Of a stretch of DNA of 64,000 nt, positions 49,303-62,298 are shown in pieces. Source of the stretch: Orbilia blumenaviensis (lineage: Eukaryota > Ascomycota > Orbiliomycetes > Orbiliales > Orbiliaceae). The stretch lies in contig JAVHNS010000001.1 in NCBI GenBank assembly GCA_036872755.1, positions 1,302,001-1,366,000 on the forward strand. Reading direction: 5' to 3'. The notes under the pieces were generated by a model. The model was not told where the DNA came from. It worked only from the letters and a program-made list of their open reading frames with translations, and made no database searches. How positions within the stretch are numbered: the stretch's first letter is position 1; every line of letters begins with the position of its first letter. Made by a program: the position numbers and the translations under genes.

Positions 49303-50741
49303 ATGAGGATGTGCTGGGCAGCTTTCGCGCTTGACGAGGAGAGCGGCTGGGACGACTATCTTGCAAGGTAAGGGATTATAATTATTTTTCCTTTTCTTTT
49401 GAAGCTTTTCTATTTCTTTTCCTTTTCTTTTAAAAAGAATTCCCTTTGTTATCGTTATCGTGATCCTGGTATCTACAGCTTGCCCATATGGTTTTTGCTC
49501 TACACTAGCAGAAATAAACCCCTGTTAAGCATGTCTGTATATACATACCCCGCCATGACGAACTGAAAGATAAAGAAGAAACAAAGGAAAGAGAAATTAT
49601 ATAAAGCCCGCAAATATTTTCTACTTTTTTGTTTTTGGTGTAAAAGAATAATATCCTTATATTTTTTTCTCTTTCGCAATGACTCCCCAACCGGGGTCAT
49701 TCCATTATATATCGAATACCGCACAGTCGCAAAAGCATATCTAGTTCTCCGTCGTTATCTATTTCGAATGAACCCACCTCTGCAACAATCACTACCGCCA
49801 CCTCGGTAGTATCCGCTACACAGTCGCCGACGACCCCGACGTCTACATCGATACCCGGAGCCGAGTCTCACTTGTGGACCAGCTCAACAACCACCTTTGA
49901 ACCGGTTTCAGAATGGCAGAAAGAAGTCGGCGCTACTTTCCCTTCTGAGCCAGTTATTGTCGATATCGATGACGATGTGGATATGGTGATGGATATGGAT
50001 CTTGATATTGATGTGTCGCATCAAGTGTCCATGACCACATCGACCGATGTTATGATGTCTACTATGACCACTACTATGACCACTACTACCACTCAGACCG
50101 TTGTTACGCCATCTGAGCAGCAGGAGTGGAGGAAAACTATTGATGCGCAGGTCGAGGAAGGAAGGAAGCAGTTGGAGATGACGACTATCCAGATTGAAAG
50201 AGTAGAGGAAGTCATTAAGCCTGCCAAGAGGTTTATTCCGACCAAGATTACTGCGTACTTCCCTAGTTCGCCGGCGTTGAGCATTCCGATGCATTTACGG
50301 CCCAGCTCGGCAGATATCATTGTCTCTACTCCTAGGAGTAGGAGAAATAGTCTGAGACAGCTTGAGGCTGGGGAGATTAATGAAGAGGAAGAAGAGAGGA
50401 AACAGAGAGAGATGTTGGAGGAGTTGGCGAGGAGTTTGAGCTCGGTAAGTATCAGGACGACACGGACGAGGACGCAAACTAGCACTCAGGTTGTGAAGGG
50501 GAAGCCTCCACCAATTGGGATTGGGATGATGATGGGGTTTAAGAGCGTTAAAAGTGAGAGTGCTAGTACCTCGCCAAGGCTGAAGGGTAAGGAAGTAGAC
50601 TTTAGCATGGCGCCGACGAAGATTACTAAGAGAGGGGTGATCACTGGCGCTAGAGGCGGTGCTGCCGCCAAGGGAAGAGGGGCGGTTATGAAGAGGAGGA
50701 ACTCGGGAGGGAGTTATCGTGGAGAGACGATTAGTTTGTAA
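49303..50741 (+). CDS. Low-complexity basic protein of unknown function (359 aa)
   Basis: Exon 1 is 49303-49367 (M-R-M-C-W-A-A-F-A-L-D-E-E-S-G-W-D-D-Y-L-A), ending with donor GTAAGG; exon 2 is 49727-50741 after acceptor GCACAG. The 359-bp intron is longer than the rest and should be verified. After Ser/Thr-rich sequence come an acidic Asp/Met run (V-D-M-V-M-D-M-D-L-D-I-D), a Thr/Met run and a helical charged segment. Then come P-T-K-I-T-A-Y-F and S-T-P-R-S-R-R-N-S-L-R, and a Gly/Arg/Lys tail (R-G-G-A-A-A-K-G-R-G). The Q/K-x-x-I-x-x-Y/F-F element resembles a PCNA-interacting (PIP) peptide, but this is only a resemblance. I recognise no domain. Confidence 0.6.
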
Positions 50742-51593
50742 TCCCTTTTCTTTTACTTGTTTCTTTTTTCTTTTTCTTCTTTCTGTATCGGTGGTCCTCT
50801 GTTGTGATATCACGGTCGATGTTTTTTCTTGCTTTCCTAAGTTCAAGCTTCCCTAAGGGGTTTTCTGCCTTTGCTGTTTTACGATAACGACATTACGACA
50901 CGAATTTATGATATGAATCTCTTTTGTCTGGATAGGTAGTTTTTGAAGTTTCCAACATGTATTAGTATTCTATTTGTTTTGTACCCAAACCACTCTCCAT
51001 GTCCTATTTGTGCATCATGTGCATAGCCTGCAGTATTCCACTCAAAAATGTTTTGCGATTTTGCCGTGTGATTTTCCACCTGGTACATAGGTCTATATAG
51101 ATCTAACTCGGGTAGTCGTGAATATTCCAGCATAGCGTCGCTGACACTGGGTTTAGTCGTATGTTCTGGATATATTATCCTACTAGCTACTGCCCATTGA
51201 ACTTCGATGTTGATTAACTATATGCGCAGATGAAGTCCAAGCGCTTAAGCAAAGCTTGCAAATCTGGCTGACTATAGGTACTAGTTTATTTCGACTAGTT
51301 ATTGCTATAACTACCAGGAATAAGGAATCATACACTTTCTAGAACCCTGCTAGTACAAATATCTTTGTTGTAATATATTTATATCCCCGAGGTTCTAGTA
51401 TCTAGTACTAAATTTCCCCTTACCTTAATAAACATCCTAGAAGGCGGTCCAGACAATTTATAACTTAATAGGAGGTTAATCTCTACCAAGTAACTACGGG
51501 CATCAACCTTACATTTACATCAACGGATACAGGAAAATCAACCTCACGTAAACAGCTTTGTAAGCGGTCAGACTTGCGTTTGACGGTTTACTG
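50742..51593. other. Intergenic region
   Basis: AT-rich DNA between the low-complexity protein gene and the second BTB gene. No supported gene or element. Confidence 0.5.
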
Positions 51594-52933
51594 ATGTCGT
51601 TCCAACTAGCACTTAGGAAAGCACGAAGCGCAACCACCGAGGTCATTGAAGGTGAGGCCGTAGATTCAACAAAATATTACGATATCGACAAAAATTACAC
51701 CTGCCAGGTGTGCCTATCGATAAGTGGCCTCGATGGACTCAAGAAGCATATTTTTCGTGTTTCCGAATCCACATTACGGCTGGCATCATCTGTTCTGGCA
51801 AGAATGATCGATCCTTCTTCGCCTTGGAGGAAAGAAAACGATGAGCACGGGAATCTTATGGTCCTGTTGAATGAGGATGACCCCGAGGCGCTAGAAATCT
51901 TGCTCCGATTAATGCACTTCCAGAAAGAACGTCTCCCTCAGCGTCTAGGGCTCAAGAAGATCTTCCACCTAGCTCTTGTTTGTGATAAGTACGACTGCGT
52001 CGATGTCGCAAAACCATTGATAAGTGAATTCGCGACGGATCTCAAAGAGGCTGAAAGTCAAGCCTTTTGGAATGATTTTTATCAGTACTCTTTTGGTTTC
52101 CAACCTGAAAACGAGGAAGATGTCGTTGAAGATGCTGAAAGCGAACTTCATGGTAGTGATAAGCCTGCGATTGCTAAAATGTTGCTTTATGTATCGTTTG
52201 TGTTTAACCTTGAAAAGGTGTTTCCACGGGCTTTTCAGACTTACTTAATGATCTGGCAGCCTAAATCAAGGGCTGACGAAGATGATGATGTCGTTGAAGG
52301 CCCTACCTGTCTTCCAGATCGGTTGTATAGTAAGTTTCTATCGATCCATTATCCTCAGTCATGAGGGTCAACTACTAGCCACTACCTACTAACTATGATT
52401 AAAAATCCTTTTAAATAGCATATTTCATGGCCGAATGGGAAGAAAAGCGTGCAGGAATGGTAAAGGCCGTCAACGACATCCTAAAAAGCTACACTTTCGG
52501 TCTCGTCTACAGCAAGCCAAGTAGGTGTAAAATATACAACGACTGTACGATTTGCGACATCGCGTTGTATGGTTCATTCATCCGTCGGTTACATTATAAA
52601 GGAATCTTCCCCATCTGCGATAAAAGTGACGCGTTATCATTGTATGAACTTAGGGAACGGATCAAAGCGGTTCAGATTGGGAGGTATTGGGACCAGCTTG
52701 GGACTGTGAATGTTCCTCATTCACAATGTTCACGGGAGTTTATGAGAGGGCTCTTAGGGGGTGTTGAGGATGCAATGCAGGTCAAGAAGGTGGAGTTAAA
52801 AGAGTTTAAAACACATTTGGGGACAAAGAGAAAGCTGTGCGTTCTTAAGGAGGACGAGAATAATCTTGGTGCCGAAGAGCTGGAGGATGAGAGGGCTGAC
52901 ATCCCAGGGTTGGAGCCATCTGAAAGCGATTAA
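51594..52933 (+). CDS. BTB/POZ-like domain protein, two exons (416 aa)
   Basis: Exons 51594-52329 and 52419-52933; donor GTAAGT, acceptor AAATAG. Residues ~40-140 form the BTB-like part (F-R-V-S-E-S-T-L-R-L-A-S-S-V-L-A-R-M, then N-E-D-D-P-E-A-L-E-I-L-L-R-L-M-H). C-D-K-Y-D-C-V-D-V-A follows, the same helix motif as in the gene at 4690-6394. Downstream is a helical region, then a Cys-containing part (R-C-K-I-Y-N-D-C-T-I-C-D) and an acidic tail. No second domain is recognised. BTB proteins of this fungal class are numerous and mostly uncharacterised; function unknown. The gene is AT-richer than the helicase downstream. Confidence 0.8.
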
Positions 52934-53766
52934 GCTTGAATTTTGAAAGATAAAGCGTATGATACTTAATATTCATAAAGTCGAGGTTGCATGCATAAGA
53001 TTTAAATTTGGCTATCTGAATTGGTAGAATTATAAGTTTGCATGATATATGATAACTAGACACTCGTAGGCACTGATGACATCGGTATCAGCCCTGGCAA
53101 TTGATACAGTCAAAAGCCCCGGGCCGGCACTTTCATAATTTAGTATCACGAGTGCCCTGACCCGCGGATCGGTCATTTAGCTTTAAGCAATTTAATACGA
53201 AGTCACCAAAGTGGGACTAAGGAATTACAAGATTGGTAGATATCTAGATATGGTTCTAGCTTGAGCGACCGATTTTTAACCCCACTAGATCAAATTTATT
53301 TGTTAACATACCCAAATAGGTATATCCATGTGTCTGGAGCGGCGGTTGGTCCTGAGTTTTCTCATAAACTAGCCTTTAAGTTACGAGGATCCTCAGCAAG
53401 TCTGGGTACCAAATACCTAGATTAAGGGTTTATAATACCTGTTTAGTAGTACAAGGTCTAGTACTGAGACTAAGTTGTACATATACGCAATTTAAGCTCC
53501 TAAAAGTTTGGTTTATTACTTAGTAATTTAGAAGCAGAATATTTTATGATATATATTGGTTTTAATAATAGAGCCGGTCTAGCTCTTCAAGCCTGAGTCT
53601 ATTCTGAAATATATATATCGATCATGATAACTGAATATAAGTTCTAAAAAATCACAACTTATTCATGTATGGAAGGTCGGAATTAACGGCGAATTCCGAT
53701 AATGTATAATGGATAAGATTTTTGTATACATTCTAATGTATGATAAAAAGAAGTTTCTCCTTACGG
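52934..53766. other. Convergent, AT-rich intergenic region
   Basis: Very AT-rich DNA between the BTB gene and the 3' end of the Egh16-like gene. No supported gene. A block of decayed sequence is possible. Confidence 0.5.
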
Positions 53767-55135
53767 TTATTGCCGATGAAACCGAAGTGTACGCTTGTAG
53801 TATTGATTGTTGGTTTTTTCGGGTTCCGTTTCCTCTTCGTACCCACTTTCCTCCCTCACGGGGGCAGCTGATTCCTCCGTGGGATTTTCTGGCGCCTTAG
53901 TGTTTGTTGGAGTAGCTGGTTCCCCAGTAGGTTCAGGTTTATTGACAAAAACTGTCTTATAATAGATCTCCACTATCTTGTGAACAAAAACATTGCCAAC
54001 CTTGACAGTCTTGACGCGATGCCTGGGCCGATCAACCAGTTTGGTGTTGCCTTTAGTAACTGTAACTGTTTCTGTTTCCTTCTCCGTGGTTGGATTTGTG
54101 GCAGCTGGTGTAGGCGCAGGTGGTTTTGTTGTAGGTGGCTTGGGTGCAGGTGGTTTAGGTGCAGCATCCTCTCGGACAGCAATACACCCTCCAAAGGGCC
54201 CATTTCTAGCATTCCAAATTAGTTAATTGTGTCGCTCGATTGTGGAAAAGTCTTAAACATACATTGCAAAGTTCTCACATCTGACGATGCAGACTGTCGT
54301 ATGAGTCCCGTACTTCCCTGTGCATCCCAGCGTGGTAGGTAATTCCACGGTGAAGTTGCACGCATACGGGCGAGGCGGCCACAACTTTGAATGGCGGTCG
54401 CCGGCGCAATTTTTAGATACGACTAGATCCTTCCACTTATTTGCCTGCCCTGTAGCATCAATTCTGCATCTGAAGGGCCCGGCACCGTCTGCATTGACCT
54501 TTAATGTCATGACATACTAGGTTAGATTTGCTGAAAAAATGTTGTTTTAGGGATGAGGATAGTCTCGTAAACCAGCATCAACGAAGCAGAACACTTCGTT
54601 AGAGATGAGGCTATGGGATTGAGGCTAGAGTAGAAGGGAAACCAACCTGAAAAGACGAGACATGCAGCTTCCCCCCCGCTTTAATTTTAGGAATACCATC
54701 GAAGGTCTCCCTATTTGTAATAAGATTCTTTCTTAACCCTGCTTTATCCTGCAACGTGATGTACTCTACCAAGCCGACCTCAGCACCCGGTGGGGCTGGA
54801 TTTGATAAAAATTTCCATCCAGCTTTTGCTTTTATAGTTTGAGCCCATACCGCGGGAGCATACTTTTGAACCCATCTCGCATGAGAACTGGATGTGACAC
54901 CACATCCATTCGGGTTATAATTGTGATGCCAACGAGCATCGTTTCGAATATCGAAGACCGGTGAGTCAAGCTGATTCTCTGGCTTCCTCAAGGAGGTCGG
55001 GATGTATCCAAGCCCTTGCCCGTGGGTCCTGCTATCGGCGTCTGAGACGACGTCGTAGAAAAAGCAGTGTGCAGATCCCAGTTTAGCAATGCTTAGGAGT
55101 GCAACGTTGACGGAGACAAAGGCCGAAATTTTCAT
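53767..55135 (-). CDS. Egh16-like secreted protein with long Pro/Thr/Glu tail
   Basis: Exons on the minus strand are 55135-54647, 54498-54263 and 54205-53767 (387 aa). Residues 1-~22 are a signal peptide ending G-S-A, so the mature protein starts with His. The body follows the Egh16/MAS3 pattern: H-G-Q-G-L-G-Y, K-I-K-A-G-G-K-L-H-V, then Q-V-N-A-D-G-A-G-P-F-R-C, G-C-T-G, and C-I-V-R-C-E-N-F-A followed by N-G-P-F-G-G-C-I-A-V. Egh16-type proteins are secreted, often appressorium- or trap-associated, and are found in plant-, insect- and nematode-attacking fungi; their biochemical role is not established. The last ~140 residues are unusual: Pro/Thr/Lys-rich (K-P-P-A-P-K-P-P-T-T-K-P-P), then a basic patch, then acidic sequence. 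The first donor (GTTGGT) is weaker than others. A TATA box lies upstream. Confidence 0.85.
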
Positions 55136-57639
55136 TATGACGAGTTAGACAAGACTTTCTGCTTAATAAAAGAATGAGAGAGTAGCGTAAGGAACGAGTC
55201 AAAGTACTGTAGAGTACAGTGAAAGATGAATAAAAGTAGTTGTGAGCTCAATGAACGAAATATGAAACAAAAAAATGAGTGATATTTGTTTCTTAAGATT
55301 CAGATCAGATCGAAAGCGACTGTGATGGTGAGAAGTTTCCCTTCACTGCCTTCTTACGGCCCTTTTATATCTAAGAATGGATGCTATGTGATACCAACTA
55401 CGATCATCTCATATGGTGTACACGTCCATCGATTGCGCCAGAACTAGGATACAAAATGACAATACGTTGAGAATGCCCTCCTATACTTGACAATCAGGAT
55501 TGTAATGCCGCTTTTGTAATTAAAAACTTGCCCAGCTGCTTACAAGACAAGTCTCTGGTCAAATTCAGGATGTTTAAACAGTTTTTTTCTTTTATATTCA
55601 TTCACACTGAGATTGAAGGTTACCTTTTCGCATTTGAATACTTTAATGATAGTAAAAGGACTTTCGTATCTTCGGAATTCATTGGAATAGTCACTACAAA
55701 GCAACCAAGCCGACAGAATATTGCAAAAATATAAAACCCTTCGCTTGCGTCTCGGATCCAGCCTGCCGAAGCGTGATTTCGAGAGTCTGAGAACTCTAAA
55801 TTGGATCGAGAGCTCAGAGCCCGTTGTACGGCTCAGCGGCAAGCCTATGTTTCGGTAGTGTTAGCCGCACTCGGAAAAGAGCCAGGTGCACCCCATACCC
55901 GGTGCTGAGGGTTTTCTATACCCTGGTGTATTAGTTATATTGCATACGTCCCGCATGGGTCAAAATGGTATCGCATTTCAAGGTATACCGGTATGGCTTC
56001 CTCTAAATGAAAAGGTATCTTTTTGGCAGGCATTGAGGAAAACACCCAATTGACTGAAGACGGTGTACAGCCGGGGCTAGTAGTTCGCTACCAGTTCGGT
56101 TGGCTATATTATATTCGGCTAGCTATATTATATCATAGTTAACCAAGGTACCAAGTTCTCCCCAGAGTGGCGCCTCGAGAACTTGGCTCTCTATCAGGAT
56201 CCCGGATGGGTCGGTCGGCAAACCCTTCCTAAAGTGGTAGCACTACGCGGGAACTTTCTGAACTGAAAGTAATTCTTAGGTTCCTTCAACTCTAACTCCT
56301 AATTTCGTTCAAGGATATCAGGCACTGTTCTATTGGAGACCTTGATGCGGCTGAAAAGCAATTCAAAGAATTGTAGATAGCTAGGGCAAGTGCATGCACT
56401 ATTAGCACAAAGCCTTTCCTTACTAGGAGTTACCACCACAAAACTCTTGCCAAAAATAAACACCCTGAAGTTATCTCATTGGGAGCACGATACTTCACAT
56501 AGATAATGAAGTCTTGTGACTTCGAAGGCTCCAGGTCAGCAGAGTATCTACATACCTTTTTCTGTGGTTTTTTTCTTTCTTTTCTCGAATGACAGATATA
56601 TGTTCTGCCAGTGGCGTTGCGGTGCTATAGGGTTTATCTCCCAGCCGATATTAATCCAAGCTACGAATTCAAGTTCATGTCGTGATTCTTACTGCGCTGT
56701 ATCTCTCATTTAAAATATGTTTATCTGTCCCGCTGCGTATATGTATGGAAGGGTCTAGAGTAACTCCTCTGGCGTACGTTGTTTCTTAAAAGCTAAAACT
56801 GGAGGACCCCCCCCCCAAAAAAAAATAATAAAAGTTTTAACATACCAGGCTTTATATTCCGTAAGCAAGCGAGTTAGTCTAATATTTACTGAAAAACAAA
56901 ATTTAGGGCAGCGAAAGTTATAGAAGAAATATTAATTGTTTTTATTTTCTATATGTTTTAAGAAGGGGAAGAATAGAAATATAAATTTGTGTTATTATTG
57001 TTGTATTTTGATTTGTGCCGCAATAAGGACAAGCAGCGGCAGTACTACCTAAGTAACTCAAATTTTCAAACTGTAGCGAATCAGTTGGGTGTGGTGCTGC
57101 GGCGGAGGCCGCGAGCAGCCTCAAGTGTTTATTTTCGAAATCCATCTTATAAAAGATATCAAAGGGTACTAAGAAAGATAAAGTGCTAGTTAAACCTAGG
57201 ATTGAAAATCTTCAACTTTGGAAGTGGAGAGGTACTTCTAAACATAGAGCGGAGCCTCTAATGGTTCCGGCCACTGTTGCATAAGCTGCCTGAACCAGGA
57301 TGTCAAATAGCACCAAATTTAAGACTCACATATCACTGTAGCACTAAGGTAGACCAGTGAAAATCAATGATGGCAAACAGCTTCCAGAAGCTTTTGATGC
57401 TAAAATCTGATACTTATATTTTGGACAGACGTCGGAAATTAAAAAAAAAAAAATAAGGCCTCGAAATTTCAAGACATATACACACACGCACACGCAAAAC
57501 ACTTTTCCCCTTCTTTAATTCATATCCTCACGCGACGAGCCCGCCGCCAGTATCCTTCTAATTGCTACTTTCCTTTCGCCTAATAACTGGTCGCAAGTAG
57601 ACATACCGGCCGACTAAGAGGCCGTGAAAACCGTTCAGG
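55136..57639. other. Intergenic region
   Basis: Promoter side of both the Egh16-like gene and the helicase gene. It holds a TATA box near 55365, AT-rich DNA, a near-duplicated TTGGCTATATTATAT/TAGCTATATTATAT pair at about 56100-56140, a C-run near 56808 and poly-A near 56818. No supported gene. Confidence 0.5.
55362..55369 (-). promoter_or_regulatory. TATA box of the Egh16-like gene
   Basis: The minus strand reads GATATAAAAGGGCC, a strong TATAAAAG element about 230 bases before the start codon. Most genes of this window lack such a box; it suits an inducible secreted-protein gene. Leader length is consistent, but the start of transcription was not seen. Confidence 0.5.
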
Positions 57640-60600
57640 ATGGCCCCCAAAAAGAATGCGAAGAAGAAGGCGCATGCGAACCCCGCAAGGGCGCCCATGA
57701 CAACATCGTTACCCTCGAAGGCCAAGCTACAACAAGCAGAAGAAGAGAAAGCACGATTAGTGGCCGAAGAAGAGAAGAAGGCAGCAGCTGCAGCAGCTGA
57801 AGAAGAGGCAGCCAAACAAGCTGCTTCGAAGAGCTCGGGAGCTGACAACGATAAGACACTTAGTCCGGAGGATTACGCTGCTCAACTTGAGGATAACGAG
57901 CTCCAAGAATTTCTCGAAAAGAACGGTGATAAGGTTTTTCGGGAGGCAAAGAGGGTGGTCACGAAATACGAAGGGGAGAGACGGACCCTAAGGGCGACTG
58001 GGAATACCGGGTGCACCTCTTTCAACGTTTCGGATTGGCTCGATGAGCGTGATGTGGAACAAATTCTCCAAATATACAAGAAGAGCGACGAGGCTAAGTA
58101 CACTGTAACGGCCTCCGACGAAATAGCATACTCTCTCGATATTTGGAAGCTTTACCACTCTCTGCTGGACCTCGGGTTCCGGGAGACACACGTTAAGGAA
58201 GTCATTACACTCGGGATCTCAACGTCTGAGGACGCAATTGAATATCTGATTGTATCGTATCCCGAAGATCAGCTTCCAAGCTTTATTAATCAAAGTCCCC
58301 GACCACCTAAAAATGGCCAACAGCTTTCTCAGGTTGCCATTGGTGATGCTCCGGCCAGTGTTGAAAATAGAGAATTGCTGGATATTCTACCTGCCGATGC
58401 TTCCCCAGAACCCCCTTCTGAAGCGCCATCAAAAGAGCCTACCGAGGTTCCAGAAGATGTCATTTCTTCTGAGAGTGAATACGAGGAAGATAACCTAGAT
58501 CCGGCAATATTAGTCAGTCAGTATCTCAGATATATGCGGAAGACGAGTAGAATTACTGGAGTCTGGACCGCGGAATCATCGAAAAAGTCAAAGAAGAAGA
58601 CAAGCGCCGGAGTTTGCATTTCACAGTCTGTGCCGCTGACGAAAGAGCGTTCTCAGCAACTCTCAATCTTGAAATCTAAACTAGAGAGGTTGAAAACAGA
58701 CCCTTTATTCGACCAGGAACAGGCTGCTGAGCTCTGGGAAAGGGAAGTTGAGGAAGAAAGACAAAGGTCGATTGCGACTGTTCGTTCAAGGACAAGAAAA
58801 GCTGCTACTGGGGAAAACAAGCAACGAACTGGGAGTAATTCTCGAAGTCGCCCGGGCAGCGTAAACGGTGACTCCGGAGATGAGGCTATGATAACTGGAT
58901 TTGGGAGCATGCGGCTTGGACGCAACAGGAGCCGAGCGTCTAGCAGAGCTAGTGCTTCTAGCACGGACGCCGGGGCTTTCGGTACCATCTTTAACACGGA
59001 CCCAGAAAATGAGGAGCCTAAGCCGTCTGGGAATACTACGGTTTTCGTTCGTGATTTTGGGAAACCCTCAGAAGCAAATCCATCTTCGAAAAAGGTTCTC
59101 GAGGAAGCAATTAGCGGTCGCTATGTAGGCGCTAAAGTTATCACTAGGGACATTAGCACCAGTGCAAACTTCCAATCCGAGATCTACGTAACCTGGCCAC
59201 TATCAGGGGCACTTCCCAGTGCATTCCCGACAGAAATTAGTGAAGTGGACGAAGAGGGAGGGAAGCGGAGTGAGATATATTATTCGATCCACACATTGAA
59301 ATCTCACGACGGTAAATCCATCACGACGCGTTTTAGGATGGTCAATATCTCATGTCCAACCAAAATACAAGCCGATTACTTATTGGCCACCGTCGTTCTT
59401 TATCGACTTTTCCCTGAGGAGAAACTTTATTTGCGCCTAAACAGTGTCTGGCGAGGATATTGGCAGGAGCTGGTTGATGAGGCAAAATTAGAGGCAGACG
59501 GACACGAAAAAAGAGTTCTGAAGTGGATTAGAAGTGCAACGGAAGAGATAATGCAGAATGTAACGCCGCCAGACGATAAAGGGAAACTTGGGTTCGAACC
59601 CGAAGCTGGAGACGGCAAGAAAATATTTTATGAGCCTTTGGAGTTCATGACGACGCAGCAGATACGGAGCACTTACGAGGCTAAGGTTTCGAACCCAATG
59701 TACCACTATATGCTACAGGGAAGGATGGGTCTGCCGATCTGGGCATATAGAGAGCAACTTCTACAGGCAATAAGTGAGAACCAGGTTACTATTGTTTGCG
59801 GTGAGACTGGATGCGGAAAGAGTACCCAGCTACCGGCTTACATTCTCGAGAATTGCCTTGCTGCCGGGGAATCATGTCGCATATTTGTTACGGAACCAAG
59901 ACGAATTTCGGCCATTTCTCTAGCGAAGAGGGTGGGCGAAGAGCTGGGAGAAATGGGAACAGATCTTGGAACAAACCGATCACTAGTCGGGTACTCTATC
60001 CGACTAGAGGGCAAATTTACTTCCAAGACTCGTTTAATCTATGCTACGACTGGTATTGTCATGCGTATGCTGGAGCGTGGTAATAATCTCAGAGAAATTA
60101 CACATTTGATTCTTGATGAAGTCCACGAACGATCAATCGAGAGCGATTTCCTACTCCTTGTCCTGAAGAAGTTACTTGCTGTCCGCCAAGATCTAAAGGT
60201 AATCCTGATGTCCGCCACCGTCGATGCCAATAAATTCTCAGAATATCTCGATAATGCACCAGTTTTCCAGATTCCAGGCAGAACATTCCCTGTACGAACG
60301 TTTTATCTCGAGGATGCTGTCGAACTATCCGGGTTTGTCCTTTCAGATGACTCTGCTCGTCGCAACCGCCGTCAAGCTGATGAATTTGATATTGACGCCA
60401 TTGAGGAAACCGGCCCAGCGTCGGCATCTAGCTATGAGGGCTACAGCCTCCAGACACGCAAGACCATGGCTCGGTTCGACGAGTGGACTATCAACTACGA
60501 ACTTATTGTTCAGCTGCTGGGTAGCATTTCCACAAACCCCGACTATATTCCTTTCAGCAGGGCGATTTTAGTGTTCCTGCCTGGCTTGAACGAAATAAGA

Positions 60601-62298
60601 AAACTTCACAGCGCCTTACTCGGGGACCCAAATTTCCAGACCGGGTGGGAAGTACATGCATTGCATTCAACAATTGCCACAGAAGAACAGGAACAGGCTT
60701 TCCTTCTACCCCCTGAAGGATGGCGAAAGGTCGTACTTGCTACGAATATCGCTGAGACCGGTATTACAATTCCAGATATCACGTGTGTGATTGATACTTG
60801 CAAATCCAAAGAAATGAGATTTGATGAGAAGAAGCAGCTATCTAGGCTCATTGAGACTTTCATCTCAAAAGCTAATGCAAAACAACGACGAGGAAGAGCT
60901 GGTAGAGTCCAGGAAGGATTATGCTTTCACCTTGTGACACAGGAGAGATTCAATAGCTATGTACGAAAATCCCTTAGATTCAACCTTGAAATCGTGATCT
61001 ATTATATTAATCTGCCTATTTCCAACAGTTCCCGGAACAGCAAGTTCCAGAAATGCTTCGTTTGTCACTTCAGGATCTCGTCTTACGAATCAAAATTTGT
61101 AAGTTGGGAGGAATTGAGGAGACTTTGTCGTTAGCCCTTGACCCTCCTACACCAAAGAATGTCTCTCGAGCAATCGATTCTTTACTTGAGGTATGTATAG
61201 CGTGGTTGCGTGGTTTCAAAGAGATAATGGCTTATTCCCAAACTTATAGGTTAAAGCTTTAACCCCGAACGAGGACTTGACACCTTTGGGGAGGCACTTG
61301 GCTCAACTTCCTCTTGATGTCTACCTCGGCAAGCTTCTTCTACTCAGTTCGCTATATGGGTGCGTTGATGTCTGCGTAACCATTGCAGCTATATTATCAT
61401 CCAAATCTCCATGGGTCCAGCCGTTCGGCAAGCGTGAGCAAGCCGAAACTACTAGGCTTACCTGGAAAACGGGTGATTCTGACCTCCTGACAACATACTC
61501 GGCCTACTGCGGCTGGCGCCGAGCTGTTGAAACCAAAGGCGTCAACGAATATGAATTCTGCAACAAAAATTATTTGAGCTCCCGAAACTTGGCCGCAATC
61601 GAGGAAATGAAAACTCAGCTCTTCGTAGCCCTGGCTGATAGCAGTATTATGCGACTTGAACCTGAAGAGCGTGTTCGCCTGAATAGAGCGAGATATTTGC
61701 GTCGTGGAAAGACACAATTCTTTACAGTTCCTGATCGGTATGATCTCAACAGCAAAAACGAAGACGTCGTCTGCTCGACTATCGCCGCTGGGTTTTACCC
61801 TAAAATTATTACAAGAGATGGAAAAGGATGGAAGAATATCGCCAACAATCAAAGTCTTAATGTGGCGATTACCTCTGTGAATCGGAGGAATAATCGTATA
61901 GACTGGCTCTCTTACTACAATATATTCCAGTCGAGCAATAAATACTATGATGCGTATGAGACAAGTCGGGTGAATGATATTGCATTGGCGCTGCTTTGCG
62001 GTGATGCCGAATTTAAGGTATGAATACACCATTATTCCGTTCTATTTAGTTGTCAAATCCAGTTGTATGATCCTAACTGTTATAGCTCTACGCTGGTGCA
62101 ATGATCATCGACGGAAACCGTATCCGCTTCATCTTCGAAAGTTGGAGGGGAATGGTAGCGATCCGTATCCTTCGAAACCGCATCCGCTCTCTTACTGCAC
62201 AACGATGGAAGAATATCGACAGCGGGATATCCCCCGAAGATATAGAATGGTTTGATATTGCAATGCGTGTTCTGGGGCGTGGCAAAATGAAGCCTTAG
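57640..62298 (+). CDS. DHX29-type DEAH/RHA RNA helicase (1487 aa)
   Basis: Exons 57640-60960, 61029-61190, 61250-62017 and 62086-62298, all phase 0. The protein has a Lys/Ala/Glu-rich coiled N-terminus, then near residues 170-205 a UBA-like helical segment (L-L-D-L-G-F-R-E-T-H-V-K-E-V). A Ser/Glu/Arg linker follows. The helicase core has motif I G-E-T-G-C-G-K-S-T (~721), Ia T-E-P-R-R-I-S-A, II D-E-V-H-E-R-S (~826), III S-A-T-V-D (~858), IV F-L-P-G-L-N-E-I, V T-N-I-A-E-T-G-I-T-I and VI Q-R-R-G-R-A-G-R-V (~1082). HA2 and OB-fold regions follow to the end. It is an ATP-dependent RNA helicase. Its order of parts fits DHX29, which helps 40S ribosomes scan structured leaders. Assignment to DHX29 rather than the related DHX57/YTHDC2 is inference. 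The first donor is GTACGA, weak but required to give N-S-Y-F-P-E-Q-Q-V-P. Confidence 0.9.

Noticed and set aside
56798..56826. C-run followed by A-run as a possible element
   Set aside because: Simple homopolymers with no flanking duplication or gene link seen.
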